Positions 7,969 to 15,365 of a stretch of DNA of 64,000 bases are shown here, piece by piece. Numbering within the stretch: the stretch's first letter is position 1; every line of letters starts with the position of its first letter. The DNA lies in the NCBI RefSeq assembly GCF_025398275.1, contig NZ_JAODOR010000010.1:62001-126000 (forward strand), in the 5' to 3' direction. This DNA comes from Microbacterium memoriense (GTDB lineage: Bacteria; Actinomycetota; Actinomycetes; Actinomycetales; Microbacteriaceae). Below the pieces are notes generated by a model. It had not been told where the DNA came from and ran no database searches. It was given only the letters and a program-made list of their open reading frames with translations. Made by a program: the position numbers and the translations under genes.

Positions 7969-8957
7969 CGGTTGTCTCCCGAGTAGTGAACCCAGTTCCG
8001 CTGCGTGCGGAAGAGGATGAAGGCGATGATGGCGACGACGATCAGCAGGACCCACGCGATCGCAGACGCGTATCCCATTTGGCCGTCGCTGAAGCCTCGC
8101 TTGTAGAGGTACAGGGTGATGAAGTTCGTCATTCCGGCGGGACCACCCGACCCGTTGGAGATGATGTACGCCGACGCGAAGACCTGGAACGCGCCGATCA
8201 GCCCGAGCAAGAGGTTGAAGAAGATCACCGGCGACAGCATGGGGATCGTGACCGCGCGGAAGCGATGCCATGCCCCGGCGCCATCCATCTCGGCCGCCTC
8301 ATAGAGTTCCTTCGGGATCTGTTTGAGACCGGCGAGGAAGATCACCATCGTGGCGCCGAACTGCCAGACGGACAGCAGGATCATCGCCGGCAGGACCAGA
8401 TCGGGGTTGCCGATCCATCCGCCGAGATTGATGCCGAAAAGGCTCAGACCGTTGTCGACCGGGCCGTCGGCGGCGAACATCGCGCGCCACACGATCGCAA
8501 CCGACACCGATCCGCCGATCAACGAGGGCGCATAGAACGCCGAGCGGAAGAAGCCCGCGCCGCGGTCACGGAAGTTCAGGAGCATCGCGACACCGAGAGC
8601 CGCCGCGAGCGTGATCGGGGTTCCGATCAACACGTAGACCATCGTGATCTGCGCCGACTGGATGAACGACGGGTCGGAGGTGAACATCCGCACGTAGTTG
8701 TCGAGGCCGATCCACTTCGGCGCCGAGAAGATGTTGTAGTTCGTGAACGACAGGTAGAGCGAGTACCCCATCGGGAGCAGCGTCAGGCCGAAGAACCCGA
8801 TCAGCCACGGGATCAGGAAGCCGTAGCCCGCCAGTGTTTCGCGTCGTTCGCGGGACCGCTGCCCCGGACGATCGACGAGTTCGGGTCGGCGCTTGCGCAA
8901 CAGACCTCGGCGGGATTGATCGCCGGTGACGATCACTCTGGTCGCAGTGGTACTCAC
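7965..8957 (-). CDS. carbohydrate ABC transporter permease (MalF type, CUT1)
   Basis: 330 residues from GTG 8957, with a good AGGAGTAA ribosome-binding site. Six membrane helices (first: LIPWLIGFFGLTLLPMGYSL) and the EAA loop EAAEMDGAGAWHRFRAVTIP identify the MalF-type partner. It forms the membrane channel with the next gene (4-bp overlap) and receives ligand from the lipoprotein encoded at 9039-10331. Confidence 0.95.
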   Translation of the reverse strand: MSTTATRVIVTGDQSRRGLLRKRRPELVDRPGQRSRERRETLAGYGFLIPWLIGFFGLTLLPMGYSLYLSFTNYNIFSAPKWIGLDNYVRMFTSDPSFIQSAQITMVYVLIGTPITLAAALGVAMLLNFRDRGAGFFRSAFYAPSLIGGSVSVAIVWRAMFAADGPVDNGLSLFGINLGGWIGNPDLVLPAMILLSVWQFGATMVIFLAGLKQIPKELYEAAEMDGAGAWHRFRAVTIPMLSPVIFFNLLLGLIGAFQVFASAYIISNGSGGPAGMTNFITLYLYKRGFSDGQMGYASAIAWVLLIVVAIIAFILFRTQRNWVHYSGDNR

Positions 8958-9038
8958 GGGTTACTCCTGAAGTGATGAGGGAGTGAAAAGGGTGGCCTGG
9001 GGCTCGGATGCAGGCATCCGAGCCCCAGGATCTGAGTG

Positions 9039-10331
9039 CTAGCCGAGAACGACATCCATCTCGGAGAAGAACTGCGAGACGGCGGCGTCCACAGTGATCG
9101 TGCCGAACGCGAGTTCGATGCCGAGCTGACGGAACTTCTCCTCCAGCGTGCCGTAGCCGATGATCGGAACCGGCGGGGCGTCGCCCAGACGGTCGGCGAT
9201 CGACGCCTCGTAGTCGCGCACCTGCTGGCTCAGCGGGTCGAGATCAGCACCCTCCAAGGCGGTCTCCGATGCCGGGAGGCCTCGGTTCGTGCCGAAGATC
9301 GCGCCCGACTCCGGCGAGTTCACGAGGAAGTTGACGAGAGTCGCGGCTGCTTCGGGGTGCTCGCTCTTCGACGAGATCGAGTGCAGCATGGACGGCTTCA
9401 GGTACAGGTCCTTCGCGCCTTCCTTGGTGACCGGAGGGGCGAGGATGCCGAGCTCGGTGTAGCTCTCGCCCAAACCGGCGAGGTAGCCGGCACCGAAGTT
9501 GTCCCACGTCAGCTCGCTCGCGGTGAGCGCACTGTCGAAGGCTCCCTTCGGGGTGACCTCCTCCACGCGCTGCTGCGGAACGATGACGCCGTCGCGGACA
9601 TCCGCGCCGGACTCCCAGAACTCGGCGAGGCGTTCCTCATCGAAACCGGGCTCGCCCTCTTCGCTGAAGAGGTACGACCCCTCCGAACGGAGCTGGATCT
9701 CGAAGTTCTGGATGCGGCCGGTGAAGTCAGCGCCGCCCCAGAACGCACCGCCGGAGCCCGCCGTCACCTCACCCATCCAGTCGCCGTAGCTCTCCCAGTC
9801 GCCACCTTCCCACTCGTCCACGCCTGCAGTCTCCAGCAGAACAGGGTTGGTGAACAACGCCCACGCGTTGGTGGAGGTCGGGATGCCGGTGGTGGCGTCA
9901 CCGACGACACCGATCTGCAGGATGTTCTCCGACAGCGGCTCGGTGTCGATGATGTTGCCGAGGTAAGGGTTGAGGTCCAACAGCAGACCGTTTTCGGAGT
10001 ACTGACGCAGATACGAGTAGTCGAACTGCATGACGTCCGGGAGGTTGCCGCCGGCGGCCTCGGTCTGACGCTTCTCCCAGAACTCGGGGAAGCCCAGGAA
10101 CGTGGGGTTCACCGTGATGTTCGGGTATTCCTCGTTGAAAGCGACGATGGCTTCGTTGTAAAGCTCGGCGCGCACGTCGTTGCCCCAGAACGCGAGATCC
10201 AGAGTGACTTCCTCGTTCGGATCGAAGGTGGCCGACGGCTCAGCCGTGGAGCCGCCTGCGCAACCAGCCAAGACGATCGCCGCGCCTGTCGCCACAGCGA
10301 CGATGGCGGAGACCCGCTTTTTGCTGAACAT
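9039..10331 (-). CDS. extracellular sugar-binding lipoprotein (CUT1 substrate-binding protein)
   Basis: 430 residues from the second of two consecutive ATGs (10331; the first is 10334); the AGGA box sits 5 bases before the second. A signal peptide ends in the lipobox VLAGC, making Cys24 the lipidated residue. The mature part (EVTLDLAFWGNDVRAELYNE ... LPDVMQFDYSYLRQY ... INFLVNSPESGAIF-like C-terminal lobe) is a family 1 extracellular solute-binding protein. It probably captures arabino-oligosaccharides, given the GH51 gene at the operon end. Two LacI-type operators (10422-10437 and 10453-10468) lie about 90-140 bp upstream. Confidence 0.93.
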   Translation of the reverse strand: MFSKKRVSAIVAVATGAAIVLAGCAGGSTAEPSATFDPNEEVTLDLAFWGNDVRAELYNEAIVAFNEEYPNITVNPTFLGFPEFWEKRQTEAAGGNLPDVMQFDYSYLRQYSENGLLLDLNPYLGNIIDTEPLSENILQIGVVGDATTGIPTSTNAWALFTNPVLLETAGVDEWEGGDWESYGDWMGEVTAGSGGAFWGGADFTGRIQNFEIQLRSEGSYLFSEEGEPGFDEERLAEFWESGADVRDGVIVPQQRVEEVTPKGAFDSALTASELTWDNFGAGYLAGLGESYTELGILAPPVTKEGAKDLYLKPSMLHSISSKSEHPEAAATLVNFLVNSPESGAIFGTNRGLPASETALEGADLDPLSQQVRDYEASIADRLGDAPPVPIIGYGTLEEKFRQLGIELAFGTITVDAAVSQFFSEMDVVLG

Positions 10332-10421
10332 CATTGTCCTTTCTGTGAACGTCCGTGTTCATCGACGAACGTTCGTTGTCCGTGTGCAGTGTCAGCGCCG
10401 ACCTCAAGAATGTGGTGCATC

Positions 10422-10437
10422 GGGAAAGCGCTTGCCC
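10422..10437. promoter_or_regulatory. LacI-type operator 1 upstream of the arabino-oligosaccharide importer
   Basis: GGGAAAGCGCTTGCCC, a 16-bp imperfect palindrome, 91 bp before the lipoprotein start. It resembles the GGGAAAGCGCTATCC operators at 12581 and 17125, so cross-regulation is possible. Confidence 0.65.
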
Positions 10438-10452
10438 GCAACCGTAGCGTCC

Positions 10453-10468
10453 TTTGAAACGTTTCGCA
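10453..10468. promoter_or_regulatory. LacI-type operator 2 upstream of the arabino-oligosaccharide importer
   Basis: TTTGAAACGTTTCGCA contains the perfect 10-bp palindrome GAAACGTTTC (10456-10465). It is centred about 31 bp from operator 1, close to three helical turns, which would suit cooperative binding or looping. The region 10338-10506 holds no gene; these two sites and the small palindrome GCACAATGTGC (10470-10480) are what I see there. Confidence 0.6.
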
Positions 10469-10506
10469 AGCACAATGTGCGACATCGTTGACGCACCGTT
10501 ATTCGC

Positions 10507-11439
10507 CTAACGATCGGCGACCTCGAGCCGGCCGCGGGTCACGATGAGCCTCGCGCGGTACACCGCACAGAGCCGATCATCGATGGAGTCGGTCGCGGCA
10601 TCCGGCACGTACGCCCGAGCGGGATGTCCGAAGTAGTAGAACCACACGGTCTCGCCGTCACGCACCGCAGCGCCGTGGTGGCCGAAGCCGGGTCCGGCGA
10701 CGGCGCCTAGGCCGAGGATCACCTCGTCGGGCCCGCCCTGGCGCTCCCAGGACACCGCATCCGGCGAGCGATAGACCGCCATGCCGCGCCACTCGTCGAC
10801 GATCATCCACCAGAACCCGCTGAGTTCGAACACATCGGGGCCTTCGTGGGCGCGACCACCGATCGCGATGCCGTCGCCGCGCCATGTCTCGAGATCCTCC
10901 GAGACGGCGACGGTCGTCACACTGTCGGCGGCCTCGTCCTTGGCCCAGAAACGCCAGCGCCCGTCCGGCGTTCGGGCGACGGCCGCGTCGATGACGCGAT
11001 CGCTCGACAGAGGAATGTGGCCCCGCCCGCTCCAGTGCTCGAGATCATCCGAGCGGTATTCGACGATGTGGCGCGCGAAGCCCGGCCACCGGTCGGGTAC
11101 GCCGTCGATCTCGGTGAGGTACATCCGCCACTGCACCCCGTCGTGGATGACCTCGGGTGCCCAATGCGTCACATCGACACTCTCGGGCGGCCGGCCTGCA
11201 CGCAACGTCAGTCCGCCGGCATCCGGTTCGAGCGTTCCGGCGTACGACCATTGGACGCCGTCGCCCGACCTCGCGACTCCGATACGGCTGCCGTGCACCC
11301 AGGCCACCCCGGGCCCCGGAGCCGGGTGCGTTGCGCGGCGCTGCGTGTAGAGCATCCACCATCCGCCCGCCGGGTCGATCACCACCTTAGGGTCGGTCGC
11401 GCCGTCGTAGACGGGGTCGCGGTACAGCTCAGCGCTCAC
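10507..11439 (-). CDS. GH43/GH32-like five-bladed propeller glycoside hydrolase
   Basis: 310 residues from GTG 11439, which overlaps the stop of the upstream dehydrogenase by 4 bp. Repeated propeller motifs are visible: DPVYDGATDPKVVIDPAGGW, RIGVARSGDGVQWSYAG, THWAPEVIHDGVQWRMYLTE, VEYRSDDLEHW, DAAVARTPDGRWRFWAKDE, and FELSGFWWMIVDEWRGMAVY. The first-blade Asp and a WAPEV Glu sit where GH43-type enzymes carry catalytic acids. No signal peptide, so probably cytosolic. The exact GH family and substrate are unclear; it may process a product of the upstream Gfo/Idh enzymes. Confidence 0.75.
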   Translation of the reverse strand: MSAELYRDPVYDGATDPKVVIDPAGGWWMLYTQRRATHPAPGPGVAWVHGSRIGVARSGDGVQWSYAGTLEPDAGGLTLRAGRPPESVDVTHWAPEVIHDGVQWRMYLTEIDGVPDRWPGFARHIVEYRSDDLEHWSGRGHIPLSSDRVIDAAVARTPDGRWRFWAKDEAADSVTTVAVSEDLETWRGDGIAIGGRAHEGPDVFELSGFWWMIVDEWRGMAVYRSPDAVSWERQGGPDEVILGLGAVAGPGFGHHGAAVRDGETVWFYYFGHPARAYVPDAATDSIDDRLCAVYRARLIVTRGRLEVADR

Positions 11440-12530
11440 CTGCCCGCATCCCGCATGTCGATCACGGGACTCGCGAAACCGCGGCGGTGCGTGGGATGCG
11501 ACGCCAGGTCGTCGGGAGTGACCAGCGCGCCGTCCGCCGCGGCGGAGGCATAAATGGCGGCGACGATCTCGATCGACCGCGCGGGGTCCGTAGCAGTCGC
11601 GGGCAACGGCATCCCCGATCGCAGTGCGTCGAAAACACCGCCCAGGAGCGGCGCGTGATCGCTGCGCTCCTCGACGTCGGGAAGCGCCCATGCCGCAGCC
11701 TCGGCCTCGAACCCCGGCGCCGGGGTGATCTGCCAGTTCTCGTGCCCGTGACCGTAGAGGTGATCGACCGTGACGGTCGCCTTCTGCGTGTCGACTCGAA
11801 TCGAGCTCGTCTCTCGCGGCGACACAGCGCTCGTCGTCACCTGTGCCACCACACCGTTTCGGAAGGTGATCGTGGCGGTCGATGCATCTTCGGTCTGCGT
11901 CTCGCGGTCGAGCCGCCAGAGTCGCCCCTGGACGCTCGCCCAATCACCGAGGAGGTATGCGAGGAGGTCGAGCTGATGGATGCCATGACCGAGCGTCGTG
12001 CCACCGCCCTCCGTCTCCCACTTTCCACGCCAGGGCACCGCAAAGTAGTCCGCTCCGCGATACCAGAGCGTCTCGCACGTCGCGATGAGCGGCCGACCGA
12101 GCGCGCCCGAGGCGAGCAGCCGGCGCACATGCGCAGCGGCCGTCCCGGTGCGCTGCTGGAAGACGACGGCCAGCTGCTTTCCCGCAGTCGCGGCGGCCCC
12201 CCGCATGTCGTCGAGCTCCTCCAGCGACGGCGCCGGCGGCTTCTCGACGATCACATGCGCACCGGCAGCGAAAGCGGCGAGCGTCTGCTCGCGGTGCGCG
12301 ACCGGCGGGGTGCAGATCAGCACGACGTCGGCATGCTCGGCGGTGAGCATCCGTTCCAGATCGTCGTACACCGCCGGAACGCCCCAGACCTCGGCGAACG
12401 CATCAGCGGCAGCGCGACTCACATCGGCGACGGCGACGAGAGTTGCTCCAGGGTAGGCATCGACAGCGGCCGCGTGCAGGCGCGCCACCGAGCCGGTGCC
12501 GACGAGAACACAACGCAGGGATTCGGCCAT
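11436..12530 (-). CDS. Gfo/Idh/MocA family oxidoreductase
   Basis: 364 residues from ATG 12530, with GGAAAG upstream. The Rossmann start CVLVGTGSVARLHAAAVDAY, the EKP signature in HVIVEKPPAPSLEEL, and the C-terminal domain motif TEGGGTTLGHGIHQLDLLAY (GH-x-x-H-x-x-D) are all present. It resembles the gene at 14238-15365 closely in motif order (both have CETLWYRGADYF or CETLWYRAPEYF and VSPRETS), so the two probably act on related substrates or arose by duplication. A GGGAAAGCGCTATCC operator (12581-12595) lies 51 bp upstream, giving this gene and the next its own promoter. Confidence 0.92.
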   Translation of the reverse strand: MAESLRCVLVGTGSVARLHAAAVDAYPGATLVAVADVSRAAADAFAEVWGVPAVYDDLERMLTAEHADVVLICTPPVAHREQTLAAFAAGAHVIVEKPPAPSLEELDDMRGAAATAGKQLAVVFQQRTGTAAAHVRRLLASGALGRPLIATCETLWYRGADYFAVPWRGKWETEGGGTTLGHGIHQLDLLAYLLGDWASVQGRLWRLDRETQTEDASTATITFRNGVVAQVTTSAVSPRETSSIRVDTQKATVTVDHLYGHGHENWQITPAPGFEAEAAAWALPDVEERSDHAPLLGGVFDALRSGMPLPATATDPARSIEIVAAIYASAAADGALVTPDDLASHPTHRRGFASPVIDMRDAGR

Positions 12531-12580
12531 CGCACGCTTTCCAGTTCGGGGAGGGATGCCCCCAGCCTAGAAGGCCGAGC

Positions 12581-12595
12581 GGGAAAGCGCTATCC
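12581..12595. promoter_or_regulatory. LacI-type operator GGGAAAGCGCTATCC (copy 1)
   Basis: The 15-mer is identical to the one at 17125-17139. It overlaps the last codons of the cupin gene (which ends at 12590) and lies 51 bp upstream of the dehydrogenase ATG at 12530, so it probably controls the internal unit 12530-10507. Confidence 0.7.
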
Positions 12596-13330
12596 ATCCT
12601 GTTGCATCGACGGCCACTCCCACGTCTTGAGTCGACCGCACATGCCGAAACCGCGGTCCCCGGGTGTCGGATCACCGCGTACGACGGATGCCGCCGCAAG
12701 CCCACCGGCATCGCCACGCCCGAGCGCCTGGAGCTGCTCGCGAGTCCGCTCCATCTCGGCCGCGACCGTGCGCTCCCACAGCCGCGTCCAGTCCGCCACG
12801 CGCGGCGCAACGAGCGCCGCCGCGCGGGCGTGCAGGCGCGCAAGCGCCCCCGGCCCGTCGCGCTCCACCGCGGCGCGGAGTTCGAGGTAGCCCTCGACCG
12901 CGAGGTCGCGGCGCGTACGGACGGCATCTGCCCGTCCGGCTCCGACGGGGACAGTGGCCGCGGCCGCGTAGGCGTCGGGGTCGGCGAGGACATAATCGGG
13001 GAAGGTCATCACCGCGTCGCCCGCTTCGGGCAGTCCGGCATTGGCCATGATGACGAAGAGGTGCAGGTCACCGCCGTTGACGAGGCGATGGACGGTACCG
13101 GGCGAGAACCAGAGTACGTCTCCGACGGTCAACGGATGCTCGGCATAGCCCTGCGCTGAGAGAGTCTGCACCGACCCCGATCCGCCGACAACGACGTAGC
13201 CCTCGCTGGACGCCGAGTGCAGATGCGGCGTCCCGCCCCGGCATCCGTCGCCGCTCTCTTCGTCGTAGACACGCAGATCGCTGAGCGCGACGCCGCCGGG
13301 AAACAGCGGCGCTGACGACGGCGCACTCAC
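12590..13330 (-). CDS. cupin-domain protein
   Basis: 246 residues from GTG 13330 (GTGA overlap with the preceding stop). Residues about 10-115 form a cupin: PHLHSASSEGYVVVGGSGSV followed by VGDVLWFSPGTVHRLVNGGD, giving the usual His/Glu metal-site pattern (HxH, E, H). The C-terminal half (ARLHARAAALVAPRVADWTR and on) is helical with no motif I recognise. Cupins in sugar operons are isomerases, epimerases or sensors; the specific role here is not determined. Coupled to the DUF6807 gene upstream. Confidence 0.75.
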   Translation of the reverse strand: MSAPSSAPLFPGGVALSDLRVYDEESGDGCRGGTPHLHSASSEGYVVVGGSGSVQTLSAQGYAEHPLTVGDVLWFSPGTVHRLVNGGDLHLFVIMANAGLPEAGDAVMTFPDYVLADPDAYAAAATVPVGAGRADAVRTRRDLAVEGYLELRAAVERDGPGALARLHARAAALVAPRVADWTRLWERTVAAEMERTREQLQALGRGDAGGLAAASVVRGDPTPGDRGFGMCGRLKTWEWPSMQQDG

Positions 13331-14241
13331 CGGGAGCCTTTGAGTACGACCCGAAGCGACCCGGCGAGCGCCTCCGCGTCGTCGGCAGTGGCGTCGGCCA
13401 CTCCCACGGCGTAGCGGAAGGTCACCGCAGCGCCGGCGGCCACGACGACTTCCTCGCTGAAGAACGGTGCGGGGTTCAGCCCGGCGAACTCCTCAGACCG
13501 TGCGAACCACTGCGGCGGGTGATGCGGGTTGTCTGCGGCATCCACCATCACGATCAGCGACGTCGCGTCGATCTCGTCGTGTTGGCCCTCGAAACCCATC
13601 CATTCGTGGCGCTGTCCGCGCACGTCGGCGCCGGAGCCGGTGCCGTCGGCCGTGACAAGGACCCCGTCGGTGAACGAGCGCGGACCCCGCCAGAACAGGC
13701 CGCCGTAGCCGGCGTTGTCGCGACCCCTCGTCGTGGGCGATCCGATCGCGATCTCGGCGTCGGTCACGTTCGTCATCACGCTCTCGAAAGTGAGCGCCCA
13801 GGCATCGTCGCCCAGGATGCGCGCAGTGAGGGTACGCACTTCGGTGAATACGCGTTCGTTGCTCTCCGGGATCCACTCGAGCTGGTGCGCGAAGCGGGCG
13901 ACGCCCAGCGCATCCACCGCGAGCTCATCGATCACCTGGTGCACCTGCGTGCCGTCGTTGGGAAGCTGCACGTAGCCCTGATCGCGGACGAAGGTCGGCC
14001 CACCCCAGAAGTTCTCGTTGCCGACAACCGGCAGCGACCAGGCGATGCCCTTGTGCCACACGTGGTCGTGGGGACGGAACAGGCTCATCAGGTGACCCGC
14101 GCGCGTCCGGAGGGGATGAAGGAACGGCTTGGGCGACTCGAGCTGCGGCGAATCGGGAACGTAGGTGTAGTGGAACAGCTCCACATCGCCGTCGCGGACG
14201 GTGAATCCCGTCGCGCCGTCGTGGTCGATCTCGAGGGTCAT
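13327..14241 (-). CDS. DUF6807 (PmoA-like) family protein
   Basis: 304 residues from ATG 14241 (ATGA overlap). The pattern FHYTYVPDSPQLESPKPFLH, LRTRAGHLMSLFRPHDHVWH, and KGIAWSLPVVGNENFWGG is characteristic of the PmoA/DUF6807 family, where HxxHxH-like residues are conserved. Members are almost always found next to Gfo/Idh/MocA dehydrogenases in polysaccharide-degrading bacteria, but the reaction is not established. Here it is sandwiched between a Gfo/Idh gene and a cupin gene in a fully overlapping operon. Confidence 0.82.
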   Translation of the reverse strand: MTLEIDHDGATGFTVRDGDVELFHYTYVPDSPQLESPKPFLHPLRTRAGHLMSLFRPHDHVWHKGIAWSLPVVGNENFWGGPTFVRDQGYVQLPNDGTQVHQVIDELAVDALGVARFAHQLEWIPESNERVFTEVRTLTARILGDDAWALTFESVMTNVTDAEIAIGSPTTRGRDNAGYGGLFWRGPRSFTDGVLVTADGTGSGADVRGQRHEWMGFEGQHDEIDATSLIVMVDAADNPHHPPQWFARSEEFAGLNPAPFFSEEVVVAAGAAVTFRYAVGVADATADDAEALAGSLRVVLKGSR

Positions 14242-15365
14242 CGGTTCTTCTCCAGAGCGGGCTTGATCGGTGACCAGGGAACGGCGTCGCCGCCCATGGA
14301 CCTCAGGAACGGGTCATCGCCGGCGATCTCTCCCGCGCGGATGGGGGTGCCGCGGAAGGCGGAGGCGTAGGTGGCTGCCGCGAATTCCAGCGTGCGGCGA
14401 GCGTCGTCGACGCTGACGCCGGGGGTGCCTTCGGCGACCAACGCATCCACGATCGCGGAGATCTGACTGCGGTGGCTGCTGATCGCGTCGGACGCATTCT
14501 GCGCCCACTCCTCCGCGAGGTCTTCATGGCCGGGCGCGGCGGTGAAGGTCCAATCGGCGTTGCGATAGCCGTACAGGTGCTCGACTTCGACCGTCGCGAA
14601 CTCGAAGTCGAAACGCAGTCGCGAGGTCTCGCGTGGCGAAACGATCGAGTTGACGACCGTCGCGAGCGCCCCATTCTCGAACTCGACGACGGCCATCGAG
14701 ACGTCTTCGGTGTCGGTGGGGAGCGCCTGGCGCGCGGCGAACGCCGTCAGCTTCGCCCAGGGCCCGAGGGTGGCCAACAGCAGATCGAACTGATGGATGC
14801 CGTGACCCATCGTCGGCCCGCCGCCTTCGATCTCCCAGCGTCCTCGCCACGGCAGGTCGAAGTACTCGGGCGCGCGGTACCAGAGGGTTTCACAGGTCGC
14901 GACGAGCGGGCGCCCCAGCGCGCCGTTGTCGAGCATCTGCTTCAGCCGCAGTGCCGCGGCGCCGAACCGGTGCTGGAACACGGTCAATGCGGGCACGCCG
15001 GTCTCGTGCGACACGGCGACGAGCTCATCCATTTCAGCGAGGCTCAGCGCTGTGGGCTTCTCGATGAGCGCCGGCACTCCTGCGCGCAACGCGGCGATAG
15101 CGAGAGGCACATGCGTCTGCGGCGGCGTGCAGATGTGGACGAGATCGAGCGACTCCCCCGCGAACAGCGCCGCAGGATCGGGGTAGATCGCGGCATCCGG
15201 CGCGAACCGCGCAGCGAAAGCCTCGGCCCGCGAGCGATCGAGGTCGACGACCGCCACGAGTCTGATCCGTGGCGCAAGCCCTGTGATCGCGTCGGCGTGA
15301 GCGTGCGCGATCGCCCCCGTCCCGATGATCGCGGTGATCAGTGGCGTGTGTGTGACATCGGTCAT
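14238..15365 (-). CDS. Gfo/Idh/MocA family oxidoreductase
   Basis: 375 residues from ATG 15365, overlapping the stop of the ABC gene by 4 bp. Key features: TAIIGTGAIAHAHADAITGL (GxGxxA nucleotide site), ALIEKPTALSLAEMDEL (EKP), GGGPTMGHGIHQFDLLLATL (GHxxHxxD). Very similar in layout to the gene at 11436-12530. Likely an NAD(P)-dependent dehydrogenase on a sugar or sugar acid imported or exported by products of this operon. Confidence 0.92.
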   Translation of the reverse strand: MTDVTHTPLITAIIGTGAIAHAHADAITGLAPRIRLVAVVDLDRSRAEAFAARFAPDAAIYPDPAALFAGESLDLVHICTPPQTHVPLAIAALRAGVPALIEKPTALSLAEMDELVAVSHETGVPALTVFQHRFGAAALRLKQMLDNGALGRPLVATCETLWYRAPEYFDLPWRGRWEIEGGGPTMGHGIHQFDLLLATLGPWAKLTAFAARQALPTDTEDVSMAVVEFENGALATVVNSIVSPRETSRLRFDFEFATVEVEHLYGYRNADWTFTAAPGHEDLAEEWAQNASDAISSHRSQISAIVDALVAEGTPGVSVDDARRTLEFAAATYASAFRGTPIRAGEIAGDDPFLRSMGGDAVPWSPIKPALEKNR

